NCBI GenBank assembly: GCA_024277895.1
Contig: JAJRUH010000019.1
Coordinates: 1 to 55,165, forward strand
Source of the DNA: Bacteroidota bacterium
GTDB lineage: Bacteria > Bacteroidota > Bacteroidia > Bacteroidales > JAADGE01
Direction: 5' to 3'
Length of the DNA: 55,165 nt
Shown here: piece by piece, positions 34,593-42,683 of the stretch
Layout of the letters: every line of letters begins with the position of its first letter
Position numbering within the stretch: the stretch's first letter is position 1
Program-made: the position numbers and the translations under genes
Notes under the pieces: model-generated
The model's database searches: none
Told to the model about the DNA's origin: nothing
Seen by the model: the letters and a program-made list of their open reading frames with translations, nothing else

Positions 34593-35375
34593 TTATTTTA
34601 TATTTTCAATAAATATTTGAGAATCATAATTACTGTCAAATTCCGGATTTTCAGCAATTACTCCTGTTTTATAATTAAAATATCCTTTAATAAACTTCGA
34701 ATGCAAAATATAAACAAGCTCTCCCGACTCATTTTCAGAAGGTTTTTCCTCGTTCAAAATTTCTTCAACTTTTAAATAATGATTCTTTGATTTATTTATA
34801 AGTTCAAGATATTTACCGTAAATGTCTTTTGAAATGCAAATTACAATAACAAACTTGCCGAAAGGTTTCCGGACTAAATGATTATAATTCAAATCAATAA
34901 TATCATTTTGCGTTTTTATGGTTGTTTTATCAAAACTGCAAAACTTAAATCCTGTGTCAATTATTTTACGAGCGACAGTATCTTCTGTTGTATAATGCAG
35001 GAAAATATAATCATTTTCACTTTTATCAAATATAAAACTTTGAATATCCGGCATTAAAAAATAATCCTTTTCAAAAGAATAAGAATCGAACTCTCCGATG
35101 TAGGATAAAAATTTCCCTATTAAAAAATCCAATTTCGTAAAATCACCTGTTGCCTTAAAATCTCCTTTTTCCGCTTTTACAGAATAATGATTAAAATTAG
35201 AAAGTTGCTTACTTTCAATCAGATTTTTCATATGACGGTAGGCATCATCTTTGAAATTTATGTGAACATCCCAAGAATAATCGGACATATTATTAATATT
35301 TACGGTAACCTTTGCTTTATGATTATCAATAACATGTTTTGAATACCACTTGTTAAATCTTTTAAAATTTTCCAT
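34593..35375 (-). CDS. Unknown protein, possible ADP-ribosyltransferase-like C-terminal half
   Basis: A 260-aa soluble protein with no signal peptide. The N-terminal half (about 1-115) is unrecognised. The second half opens with YIFLHYTTEDTVARKIIDTG, a pattern reminiscent of the first strand and helix of ADP-ribosyltransferase-fold proteins (Hx(T/G)s...a..Il..G). It continues with HLVRKPFGKFVIVICISKDI and HSKFIKGYFNYKTG. A catalytic triad cannot be defined by eye, so this remains a guess. It is the last gene of a four-gene minus-strand run, 8 bp behind the acyl-CoA reductase. The gene is real by length, codon use and tight spacing. Confidence 0.65.
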   Translation of the reverse strand: MENFKRFNKWYSKHVIDNHKAKVTVNINNMSDYSWDVHINFKDDAYRHMKNLIESKQLSNFNHYSVKAEKGDFKATGDFTKLDFLIGKFLSYIGEFDSYSFEKDYFLMPDIQSFIFDKSENDYIFLHYTTEDTVARKIIDTGFKFCSFDKTTIKTQNDIIDLNYNHLVRKPFGKFVIVICISKDIYGKYLELINKSKNHYLKVEEILNEEKPSENESGELVYILHSKFIKGYFNYKTGVIAENPEFDSNYDSQIFIENIK

Positions 35376-35383
35376 AATGTTTT

Positions 35384-36385
35384 TTACAAGTTAAGTAAGA
35401 ATTCAATCGTATCAATATTGTCGGCATAGTCAGAAAGTTTTGGTTTTTGGGTTTCTCCGAAATTTACCGAATTTTCAATAACTCCTTCTTTTGAAACGAC
35501 ACATTGTATCATTTCATTGTCGTTTTGCAGACGTTTTTTTACCGTATCAAGTTTTGAATAATTCTCGAAATAAACAACCGAAACCGGCGAAGCATAGCCT
35601 ATGTCTTCTTTCATAAGCATAATGCCGTTATCTTTAAATTCAATTTTATTCATCATATAAATTGCCCTGTTATAATCGTAATTATTGGCATATTTGTTAT
35701 GTTGAATTACATTTTTATGTTTTAACGAATTTCTGAAAATCATATCCGAATCGAAGCCGTCGGGCAAAAAAAGTTTCGATACGCTGCGACAACCTAAGCC
35801 GAAATACAAAAAAATATCATCGGCAAGCAATTGCAATTCCTCATCGTTTTCGTCTCCGGTTAAAACGGCAACAGAATTTCTGTTTTTACGAATAATATGC
35901 GGATATTTCCCGAAATAATATTCAAAATAACGTGCCGAATTATTGCTTCCGGTGGCAATTACCGCATCAAAATTTTCTAATTTACCTTCGGTAAGCGTAA
36001 TGAATTTTTCAAATTCGGGTTCAATTTCTTTCAAAATTTTGATTATTGCAAGCATCAATTTATCGTCTTTCGATGATAATTTTCCGACAAAAACATTCCC
36101 GCTTATAAGCACCGACAAAAAATCGTGAAAGCCCACCAAAGGAATATTTCCGGCAGTTATCACTCCTACCCTTTTCGCTTTTTTTTCGGTTTGAAAGCCG
36201 GTATATGCCGAGAGCCATTTTTCTAAATTTCCGGCATTCAGCGATTTGGAAATTTCTCCGAGTGCAAAATCAATATTTTCTGGTGTAAACCACGGATTAT
36301 GATTGCCTTGTTTTAATTTTTCTTTATTTCCGGATATTATTTCTCCGAGTTTCGAAAATGCGTTTATGCGTTGTTGCAGGTTCAT
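35384..36385 (-). CDS. LuxC-type acyl-CoA/acyl-protein reductase
   Basis: A 333-aa member of the LuxC/aldehyde-dehydrogenase superfamily, which reduces activated fatty acyl groups to aldehydes with NADPH. Visible are GVITAGNIPLVGFHDFLSVL (cofactor region), AVIATGSNNSARYFEYYFG, and the catalytic Cys in YFGLGCRSVSKLFLPDGFD. The length fits the compact Bacteroidota 'acyl-CoA reductase'. The ATG at 36385 (MNLQQRINAF) is chosen over the track's 36415; the 10-residue extension adds only a Lys-rich leader. It lies between a methyltransferase and the unknown 34593 protein in one operon. The fatty aldehyde's use is not evident from the neighbours. Confidence 0.88.
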   Translation of the reverse strand: MNLQQRINAFSKLGEIISGNKEKLKQGNHNPWFTPENIDFALGEISKSLNAGNLEKWLSAYTGFQTEKKAKRVGVITAGNIPLVGFHDFLSVLISGNVFVGKLSSKDDKLMLAIIKILKEIEPEFEKFITLTEGKLENFDAVIATGSNNSARYFEYYFGKYPHIIRKNRNSVAVLTGDENDEELQLLADDIFLYFGLGCRSVSKLFLPDGFDSDMIFRNSLKHKNVIQHNKYANNYDYNRAIYMMNKIEFKDNGIMLMKEDIGYASPVSVVYFENYSKLDTVKKRLQNDNEMIQCVVSKEGVIENSVNFGETQKPKLSDYADNIDTIEFLLNL

Positions 36386-36440
36386 TTTTGTTTTTTTTAG
36401 TCGCAGGCTTTCCAAGTTTTAAAAACTTGAACAGTCTTAT

Positions 36441-37232
36441 TTAAAATTTAACGATAAAATCCTCTTTCGACAATTCTTTTTTAAAAAAAACAAAACCGCC
36501 GAAAAACAAATCGACCGTTAAAGTTACTTTTTCGTTTTTCTTTATTTCATTCCACGCCTCCGTCATTCCTTCCGACCAATGAATATCGTCAAAATAAAAA
36601 ATCGTATCGTTATGTGTTTTTTGCAAACATCGGTAAAAATAACTTAATGTTGCTTCTTTTTGATGATTGCCGTCAAAATAAACCAAATCAAGTTTTTCGA
36701 TTTTTTTCAATAAATCGGGTAATTTTTCGTCAATATTTCCGATTATTTGCTCAATATTTCCGGCTTTAAGTTCTTTAAAATTTTCTGTTGCTTTTTTTGC
36801 CGTTTCCGGGCAACCTTCTATGGTATAAACTTTTGCACGGCTGTCGGGTTTTGCCAAATACAAAGTTCCTATGCCCAAAGAAGTTCCGAGTTCTAAAATC
36901 GTCTTCGGTTTATAATATTCGACGGTTCGGAAAAGCATTTCTCCGAATTTTTCGCTTACGGCGGAATATTTTGCAATATCTCGCACCTTCCGAATATTAT
37001 TTTTCATTTTTTTGGAGCCGGCTCCGAAATCTTTTACCGAAATTTCCTCATCGCAATCGAGCAAATCGTATCGCAATTCGGCAATTTCATCATAAGCATA
37101 AAAATATTTGTTCCCGTAAAGAACTTCACGCACAAACCGATACAAAAAAGGCGAATGAATTCCGAAACCTTTTTTGTGCTTTGCAAAAAGTCTGTATTTC
37201 AAATATTTTAATACCGTTTTTATTTTCTTCAC
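36441..37232 (-). CDS. Class I SAM-dependent methyltransferase (O-methyltransferase-like)
   Basis: A 263-aa methyltransferase. A basic N-terminal helix and GFGIHSPFLYRFVREV precede the Rossmann core: motif I TILELGTSLGIGTLYLA, then VYTIEGCPETAKKA, the family's VYFDGNHQKEATLSYF, FYFDDIHWSEGMTEAW and a final strand FGGFVFFKK. It resembles Bacteroidota class I methyltransferases near O-methyltransferases; the substrate is unknown. There is no ATG: the track's GTG at 37292 would begin inside a degenerate ACTTTC satellite and give the odd KVESLESQKVESL, so I prefer the GTG at 37232 (MKKIKTVLKYLKYRLF). The start remains uncertain. It is co-directional with the glycosyltransferase and acyl-CoA reductase. 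Confidence 0.85.
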   Translation of the reverse strand: MKKIKTVLKYLKYRLFAKHKKGFGIHSPFLYRFVREVLYGNKYFYAYDEIAELRYDLLDCDEEISVKDFGAGSKKMKNNIRKVRDIAKYSAVSEKFGEMLFRTVEYYKPKTILELGTSLGIGTLYLAKPDSRAKVYTIEGCPETAKKATENFKELKAGNIEQIIGNIDEKLPDLLKKIEKLDLVYFDGNHQKEATLSYFYRCLQKTHNDTIFYFDDIHWSEGMTEAWNEIKKNEKVTLTVDLFFGGFVFFKKELSKEDFIVKF

Positions 37233-37236
37233 AATC

Positions 37237-37304
37237 AAACTTTCAACTTTCTGACTTTCCAAACTTTCAACTTTATGAACTTTCAACTTCACAGACTTTC
37301 AACT
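37237..37304. repeat. Degenerate ACTTTC-type short tandem repeat across a gene boundary
   Basis: About six ACTTTC cores at 7-17 bp intervals (AACTTTCAACTTTC, CTGACTTTCC, AAACTTTCAACTTTATG, GAACTTTCAACTTC). The tract covers the stop codon of the glycosyltransferase gene and the putative start region of the methyltransferase gene. It could vary in length by slippage. Confidence 0.65.
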
Positions 37305-38414
37305 AACCATAATTTCCCAAAGTTTTTCCGCCGTTTTATCCCAACTGAAATCATTTTTTCTTACCCTTCCTTTTCCAATTAACGACTTTCTCAATTCTTC
37401 ATTTTCAGAAATTTTTATCATTGCATTTTTTATTTCATCAACATCAAAAGGACTGACAAACAAAGCTGCATCTCCGGCAACTTCGGGCAAAGATGTTGTA
37501 TTTGAGGTAATTACAGGCACATCGCAATTCATTGCTTCAATAAGCGGAATGCCGAAACCCTCAAAAAGCGGAACAAACGTCATTGCAAATGCCGATGCCA
37601 AAACCAAATGAAGTTTTTCGGGCTTTAACCTTCCGGTGAAAATAATGTCGTTCTTAAATTCCGATTGCGAATATGCTTTTTCAATATCGGAGGTCATAAA
37701 CATTTTTGTCCCGACAATTACGAGTTTAAAATCTGATTTTGTTTCTTTTTTAAATTTCTCGAAAGCGTAAAAAAGCCGTGCAATATTTTTTCGCGGATGA
37801 AGCGTTCCTATAAAAATAAAATAGTCTTTACCTTCGGTAAATCTTTGTCTTACTTCTGTTTTAATTTCCTCATTTACAGGTAAATATACCTCATTACAAC
37901 CATTATAAACAACCGAAATTTTATTATCCGAAACTTTAAATTGCTTCGAAATATCTTGTTTTGAATATTCGGAAACAGTAGCGATTTTATATGCTTTTTC
38001 GGCAAATTCAGGAAAGAAATAATTGTAATATTTTCGCGAAAAAAAAGGTAAGTCTTCCGGACGATGGACAAAATTTATATCGTGAATTACGGCAATTTGT
38101 TTCACTCCCGATTTTAAAGACAGATAACCGTCGGGCGAAAGAAACAAATCGGCATTTACCTTTTTCAGAAATCGTTTTACCGAAATTTCAAACCACAAAA
38201 ACCATAAAAAAGGATGACGAGCAGGCGGATTTAAAACTACCGGAGTAACATTTTCGGAAAAAATAAATTTATCGGAATATTTTCTGTCAAACAAAAAGTA
38301 AAATTCGTGTTCCGGATGATTTTTCGTAATACGTTTCAAGGTTTCATAGGTAAACCAACCGATACCGTCAAGTTTATTTTCAATAAGTAAGCGTGTATTT
38401 ACGACAATCCTCAT
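37299..38414 (-). CDS. Group 1 (GT4) glycosyltransferase
   Basis: A 371-aa retaining glycosyltransferase of the GT4 family, GT-B fold, which moves a sugar from an activated donor onto an envelope glycan or lipid carrier. The N-terminal domain begins RIVVNTRLLIENKLDGIGWF. The C-terminal domain has FIFIGTLHPRKNIARLFYAF, the Ex7E motif in PLFEGFGIPLIEAMNCDVPV and TTSLPEVAGDAALFVSP. It is the first gene of the minus-strand run and is divergent from a polysaccharide-type flippase, 83 bp apart from it. Together they suggest synthesis and export of a surface glycan or glycolipid. Its last codons overlap a short tandem repeat. Confidence 0.92.
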   Translation of the reverse strand: MRIVVNTRLLIENKLDGIGWFTYETLKRITKNHPEHEFYFLFDRKYSDKFIFSENVTPVVLNPPARHPFLWFLWFEISVKRFLKKVNADLFLSPDGYLSLKSGVKQIAVIHDINFVHRPEDLPFFSRKYYNYFFPEFAEKAYKIATVSEYSKQDISKQFKVSDNKISVVYNGCNEVYLPVNEEIKTEVRQRFTEGKDYFIFIGTLHPRKNIARLFYAFEKFKKETKSDFKLVIVGTKMFMTSDIEKAYSQSEFKNDIIFTGRLKPEKLHLVLASAFAMTFVPLFEGFGIPLIEAMNCDVPVITSNTTSLPEVAGDAALFVSPFDVDEIKNAMIKISENEELRKSLIGKGRVRKNDFSWDKTAEKLWEIMVS

Positions 38415-38432
38415 AAATCAAAAAATATAAGG

Positions 38433-38440
38433 CAAAATTA
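38433..38440 (-). promoter_or_regulatory. -7 box for the glycosyltransferase operon
   Basis: CAAAATTA, which reads TAATTTTG on the minus strand, fits TAnnTTTG 19 bp before the start codon. It faces the flippase promoter 23 bp away. Confidence 0.5.
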
Positions 38441-38462
38441 ACAACCGCAGGCAAATAATTAC

Positions 38463-38470
38463 TACTTTTG
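38463..38470 (+). promoter_or_regulatory. -7 box for the flippase gene
   Basis: TACTTTTG followed by C, a full consensus match. It contains the TTG that the ORF track takes as a start, so translation must begin downstream. Confidence 0.65.
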
Positions 38471-38497
38471 CTTATAAATTTAAAAGATTTTATCCTT

Positions 38498-39940
38498 TTG
38501 AGAAAAAAGTTTATCATAAACTTGCTGTTTTTGGTTTCCCTTAACCTGCTGATTAAACCGTTTTGGATTTTCGGAATTGATATGCAAGTTCAAAATACGG
38601 TGGGTTCTTCCGAATACGGTTTTTATTTTGCTCTTTTTAATTTTTCCCTGCTTTTTAATATTTTTCTCGACCTCGGTATCACAAACTACAACAACCGAAA
38701 CATTGCCCGGCACCACCAACTCGTAGGCAAGCATTTTTCTAATATTATAGGTCTGAAATTTTTACTCGGAGTTTTCTATTTTTTGATTATTCTTATCGGT
38801 GCATTTTTTATAGGTTACAACGAAAGGCAAATAAATTTTCTTTTAGTCCTTGCCGGAAACCAATTTTTGCTCTCGCTTATTATGTATATGCGTTCCAATA
38901 TTTCGGGCTTGCAACTTTTTAAAATCGACAGTATTTTGTCGGTTCTCGACCGGCTTTTAATGATAATAATCGTAGGTTTTTTGTTGCTGAATTTCCGTAA
39001 AGAATTTAAAATTGAATGGCTTATATACTCACAATCAGCATCATACATTATAACTTCACTTACCGCATTTTTTATTGTAAAAGCAAAATCAATCGGACTG
39101 AAACTTAATTTCAACCTGCAATTTTTTCTGGTAATTTTAAGAAAAAGCTACCCTTATGCCCTGCTTGTTTTACTTATGACTTCTTACACGCGAATTGATT
39201 CCGTAATGATTGAACGCCTGCTTCCGGACGGTGATACGCAAACAGGAATTTATGCCCACGGATACAGAATTTTAGATGCAAGTTCGCAATATGCTTTACT
39301 CTTTGCAACTCTGTTGCTGCCGATGTTTGCAAAAATGCTTAAAAACAAAGAGAATATTTCAAATTTAGTAAAGATATCTTTTCTGCTGCTGGTTATTCCG
39401 GCTTTGGTTGTTGCCGTAAATTTTTCTTTTTTCAGAAATGATATTATTTATGTTTTATACAATGATCATATTAAAGAATCGGCAAAAGTTTTTGAAATAT
39501 TAATACTCGGTTTTATCCCGATTTCTGTCAGTTATATTTTCGGAACTCTGCTTACGGCAAACGGAAATTTAAAAGAATTAAATATTATGGCGGGAACCGG
39601 TGTATTGCTTAATTTAATTTTAAATTTTATCTTAATTCCCGAACTTAAAGCATACGGTGCTGCTTTAGCAAGTCTTATAACACAAAGTTTAACAGCAATA
39701 ATGCAAGTTCTTATAGCTCGCAAAATTTTCGGTTTTAAAATAAGATACAAATTATTCCTTGCAATAATCTTTTTCTCTGTTTGGATTTTATTAACTGCAT
39801 ATATTTCAGACACATATATGAACAACAGATTTATTGCTTTTGCAACAACATTAATAATCGGAACCTTAAGTGCTTTTGCTTTTAAATTGATTGATTTAAA
39901 AATGCTTTACCAAATTTTAAAATACGATAAATCAAAATAA
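38498..39940 (+). CDS. Lipid-linked oligosaccharide flippase (Wzx/MATE-like)
   Basis: A 480-aa polytopic membrane protein of the MOP/polysaccharide-flippase superfamily, which moves lipid-linked glycans across the inner membrane. It opens with RKKFIINLLFLVSLNLLIKP and VQNTVGSSEYGFYFALFN, the typical start of Bacteroidota flippases, and has about 12-14 hydrophobic helices spread over its whole length. A TTG at 38498 is chosen: the track's TTG at 38468 is part of the -7 box, there is no early ATG, and this start matches family N-termini. Its stop overlaps the start of the enoyl-CoA hydratase gene by one base (TAATG). The divergent glycosyltransferase operon supports a surface-glycan role. Confidence 0.88.
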   Translation: MRKKFIINLLFLVSLNLLIKPFWIFGIDMQVQNTVGSSEYGFYFALFNFSLLFNIFLDLGITNYNNRNIARHHQLVGKHFSNIIGLKFLLGVFYFLIILIGAFFIGYNERQINFLLVLAGNQFLLSLIMYMRSNISGLQLFKIDSILSVLDRLLMIIIVGFLLLNFRKEFKIEWLIYSQSASYIITSLTAFFIVKAKSIGLKLNFNLQFFLVILRKSYPYALLVLLMTSYTRIDSVMIERLLPDGDTQTGIYAHGYRILDASSQYALLFATLLLPMFAKMLKNKENISNLVKISFLLLVIPALVVAVNFSFFRNDIIYVLYNDHIKESAKVFEILILGFIPISVSYIFGTLLTANGNLKELNIMAGTGVLLNLILNFILIPELKAYGAALASLITQSLTAIMQVLIARKIFGFKIRYKLFLAIIFFSVWILLTAYISDTYMNNRFIAFATTLIIGTLSAFAFKLIDLKMLYQILKYDKSK

Positions 39941-40713
39941 TGGAATACATCAAATACGAAATAAAAAACAAAATAGGATACGTTACATTAAACCGTCCCG
40001 AAAAACGCAATGCTTTAAACGCCGAGTTGGTTGAAGAACTGAAACATACATTTAGAAAGGCTGAAGAAGACATCACTGTAAAAGTAATAATATTAAAAGC
40101 AGAAGGCAAGGCATTTTGTGCCGGAGCCGATCTGGCATACCTTCAAAGTCTGCAAAAAAACAGTTTTGATGAGAACTTAGCAGATTCTAAAAATTTAGCA
40201 GAACTGTATAAATTGATTTACACTTTAAATAAAGTTGTTATTGCACAAGTTGAAGGACACGCAATAGCAGGCGGTGCCGGATTGGCAACCGTTTGCGATT
40301 TTGTTTTTTCTGTTCCCGAAGCAAAATACGGTTACACAGAAGTTGCCATAGGTTTTGTGCCGGCAATCGTAAGTTTTTTTCTTTTACGAAAAATCGGAGA
40401 AACTAAAACTAAAGAATTATTACTTACCGGAAATATTATTTCTGCTGAACAAGCCAAAGCTTTGAATATTTATAATTTCATTGAAAATGCTGATAAAATT
40501 AAAGATGCAACTTATCAGTTTGCTCAAAAATTAATAACAAATACATCCGGAGATTCGCTTACTTTAACAAAGAAATTAATTTCTGATATTCAAAACCTTG
40601 ACTATATTAAAGGCTTAAATTTTGCAGCTGAAATAAATGCAATGTCACGAGATACCGAAGATTGCAAAAAAGGTATTGCCGGATTTTTAAATAAAGAAAA
40701 AATTAATTGGTAA
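39940..40713 (+). CDS. Enoyl-CoA hydratase/isomerase family protein
   Basis: A 257-aa crotonase-fold enzyme. It has YVTLNRPEKRNALNAELVEE, the oxyanion-hole segment KAFCAGADLAYLQSL, the second part GHAIAGGAGLATVCDFVFS, and a candidate catalytic Glu in YTEVAIGFVPAIVS. The likely reaction is hydration of an enoyl-CoA (possibly methylglutaconyl-CoA in leucine breakdown, a common label for such sequences in Bacteroidota), but the exact substrate cannot be read from the sequence. It is translationally coupled to the flippase by a one-base overlap, although the functions look unrelated. The next gene (ECF sigma) starts 57 bp later, probably as a new unit. Confidence 0.9.
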   Translation: MEYIKYEIKNKIGYVTLNRPEKRNALNAELVEELKHTFRKAEEDITVKVIILKAEGKAFCAGADLAYLQSLQKNSFDENLADSKNLAELYKLIYTLNKVVIAQVEGHAIAGGAGLATVCDFVFSVPEAKYGYTEVAIGFVPAIVSFFLLRKIGETKTKELLLTGNIISAEQAKALNIYNFIENADKIKDATYQFAQKLITNTSGDSLTLTKKLISDIQNLDYIKGLNFAAEINAMSRDTEDCKKGIAGFLNKEKINW

Positions 40714-40770
40714 GATTAAACCGGAAAGCAAAAAAACTGTCTAAATATAAAGTATATCGAAAATAAATTT

Positions 40771-41319
40771 ATGAACGCTGCAGCAAGCGAAAATAAAATA
40801 TCGGAACATATCTCAAACAAGAATTTTTCCGAAGCATTTAACTTAATCGTAAATCAATATAAAGAACGATTATATTGGCATATACGAAAAATCGTAATTA
40901 TTCACGAAGATGCCGACGATGTTTTGCAGAATACATTTATAAAAGTGTGGCGTTATCTGGAAAATTTTAATCAAAATTCAAAAATTTACACTTGGCTTTT
41001 CAGAATAGCGACAAACGAAGCCATAACATTCATCAATAATAAAAAGAAAAAAGAAGAAGAGTCATTGGGAACTTATGAACACCGATTAAGCGATACATTG
41101 GAAAGTGATGAATATTTTGACGGAGATAATGCACAACTGATTTTACAAAAAGCAATACTTAAACTACCCGAGAAGCAACGTATTGTATTTAATATGAAGT
41201 ATTTTGATGAAATAAAATACGGAGAAATGTCAAAAATCTTAGAAACATCAACAGGTGCATTAAAAGCATCATATCATCACGCCGTAAAAAAAATTGAAAA
41301 ATTTGTTAAACAATATTAA
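40771..41319 (+). CDS. ECF-subfamily RNA polymerase sigma factor
   Basis: A 182-aa ECF sigma factor. Region 2 is at about 25-95 (HEDADDVLQNTFIKVWRYLE; YTWLFRIATNEAITFI). A short acidic linker leads to region 4 at about 125-180 (LPEKQRIVFNMKYFDEIKYG; GALKASYHHAVKKIEKFV). It directs a dedicated promoter set in response to a signal, probably from the envelope. It is the first gene of a three-gene unit with a single-pass membrane protein (33 bp on) and a small exported Spy/CpxP-like protein. These two are the likely anti-sigma and sensor components; in Bacteroidota the third gene is often labelled 'sensor of ECF-type sigma factor'. Confidence 0.92.
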   Translation: MNAAASENKISEHISNKNFSEAFNLIVNQYKERLYWHIRKIVIIHEDADDVLQNTFIKVWRYLENFNQNSKIYTWLFRIATNEAITFINNKKKKEEESLGTYEHRLSDTLESDEYFDGDNAQLILQKAILKLPEKQRIVFNMKYFDEIKYGEMSKILETSTGALKASYHHAVKKIEKFVKQY

Positions 41320-41351
41320 ACATTCTTAAATTTTATAAGTCAAAATAATAA

Positions 41352-41933
41352 ATGACCGTGGAAAATCTGAATAACATAAATAACAATAATGCTTTTAAAG
41401 TTCCCGAAAATTACTTTGACAATTTTTCACAGGAAATAGAAACACGTATTTTCGAGGAAAATATCAAAAAACAATTCGGCAACAAAAATCCGTTTAAAGT
41501 TCCGGAAAACTATTTTAAAGATTTCAAGTCCGACATTTCCGCCAAACCAAAAAGTAACTTCGCAAAAATTATTAGAATAACAAAACCTTGGTTATCTGCT
41601 GCGGCAGGAATAATCATCATTTTCACATTATGGCAGTTCTTATTAACAGGCATAGAAAATAAAAATAATCAAACAGGAAATAATGACAGTCTTAAGTCAA
41701 AAAATAATATTGTTATTGCAAATTATCAACCCGAGATTAATACTGTTGATATCAAATATCTCGAACCGGAAATAAATGCCTATATTGATGAGACAGATGC
41801 CGATCAAATTTATGAAGATGTAAATGAAGATAATAATGAAACTAAAATAAATTCAGATGACGAAACTGTTTATCAATATTTTATTGATTATGCCGATGAT
41901 AATGATTATACAGAATTACTTGCAGAACTCTAA
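41352..41933 (+). CDS. Single-pass membrane protein, putative anti-sigma factor
   Basis: A 193-aa protein. The cytosolic N-terminus holds a duplicated motif (FKVPENYFDNFSQEIETRI at about 14-32 and FKVPENYFKDFKSDI at about 49-63). A membrane helix (about 81-101, AAAGIIIIFTLWQFLL) and a very acidic periplasmic tail (YEDVNEDNNETKINSDDETV) follow. KVPENYF segments are common in Bacteroidota proteins beside ECF sigma genes, and the position just after the sigma gene suggests a role holding the sigma factor at the membrane. No classical zinc anti-sigma motif (HxxxCxxC) is present, so this is inference. It is followed 12 bp later by the exported partner gene. Confidence 0.75.
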   Translation: MTVENLNNINNNNAFKVPENYFDNFSQEIETRIFEENIKKQFGNKNPFKVPENYFKDFKSDISAKPKSNFAKIIRITKPWLSAAAGIIIIFTLWQFLLTGIENKNNQTGNNDSLKSKNNIVIANYQPEINTVDIKYLEPEINAYIDETDADQIYEDVNEDNNETKINSDDETVYQYFIDYADDNDYTELLAEL

Positions 41934-41945
41934 AACCGAAATATT

Positions 41946-42410
41946 ATGAAACACATATTATTTTTTTCATTAATACTGTTTCTGTTAACAGGACAAGTTT
42001 TTGCCCAACCCGGTATGAACCCTCAAAAAAGAAAAGAAATAAAAGAAATGCAATTAAAGTTTATTATAAACAAACTGCAACTAACTGAAAAAGAAAAGAA
42101 AGCATTTATTCCTGTTTACAAAACATTTACTGCAAAAAGAGAAAGTCTTTTCTTCGAGAAACATAAAGTAATGCGAAATTTTAAGCAAAACAGCTTAAAT
42201 ATGAGCAATGACGATTTATTAAATTTAGCCGATAAATGTGTAAATATAAATTCTCGATTAGCTCAATTAGACAAACAATACAACGAAGAATTTAAAAAAG
42301 TTCTTCCTCCGATAAAAATTATTCTTTTATATCAGGCAGAAAATGAGTTCAAAAGAAATTTGATAAGAAAAATGCACCACAAACAAGGCAGAAAAATGCC
42401 TCCCAAATAA
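41946..42410 (+). CDS. Small exported Spy/CpxP-like protein (sensor of ECF-type sigma factor)
   Basis: A 154-aa periplasmic protein with a signal peptide ending near residue 21 (GQVFAQ). The mature part is all-helical and highly charged (MNPQKRKEIKEMQLKFIINK; KLQLTEKEKKAFIPVYKTF), like LTxxQ-type Spy/CpxP chaperone-sensors, ending in a basic tail (HHKQGRKMPPK). It lies third in the ECF sigma unit. Proteins of this type and position are thought to sense envelope protein stress for the adjacent sigma factor. This is inferred from context and helical pattern; no direct motif proves it. Confidence 0.78.
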   Translation: MKHILFFSLILFLLTGQVFAQPGMNPQKRKEIKEMQLKFIINKLQLTEKEKKAFIPVYKTFTAKRESLFFEKHKVMRNFKQNSLNMSNDDLLNLADKCVNINSRLAQLDKQYNEEFKKVLPPIKIILLYQAENEFKRNLIRKMHHKQGRKMPPK

Positions 42411-42563
42411 ATTTACATAAATCATTAATGACCTGAAATTCAAGTATATTTGGTGAAGTTTAAGAGTTAATTACCGAAATTTTTAAAGAAAAAACAAAAA
42501 AACATCATCTTTGAACTGAAAATATTTCATAATAACCCGTTATAATTTCTTGATTTTCAATTC

Positions 42564-42619
42564 AAATCTAATGCACTTTTATTTTTCTGTGAAATAAATC
42601 TTATATCGAATTCAGGTTA
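42564..42619 (-). repeat. Intergenic repeat modules D and B
   Basis: Module D AAATCTAATGCAC (42564-42576) is identical to 34475-34487. Module B (42598-42619) is an exact reverse complement of 222-243. They lie in the 273-bp gap before holA, and no other feature is seen there beyond an imperfect TATCTTTA box at 42659. Confidence 0.55.
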
Positions 42620-42683
42620 ATAGTTAAAAACTCATTTTTCAATTTGCAAACAAAATAATATCTTTACGCCTTATTTTTAAGGT

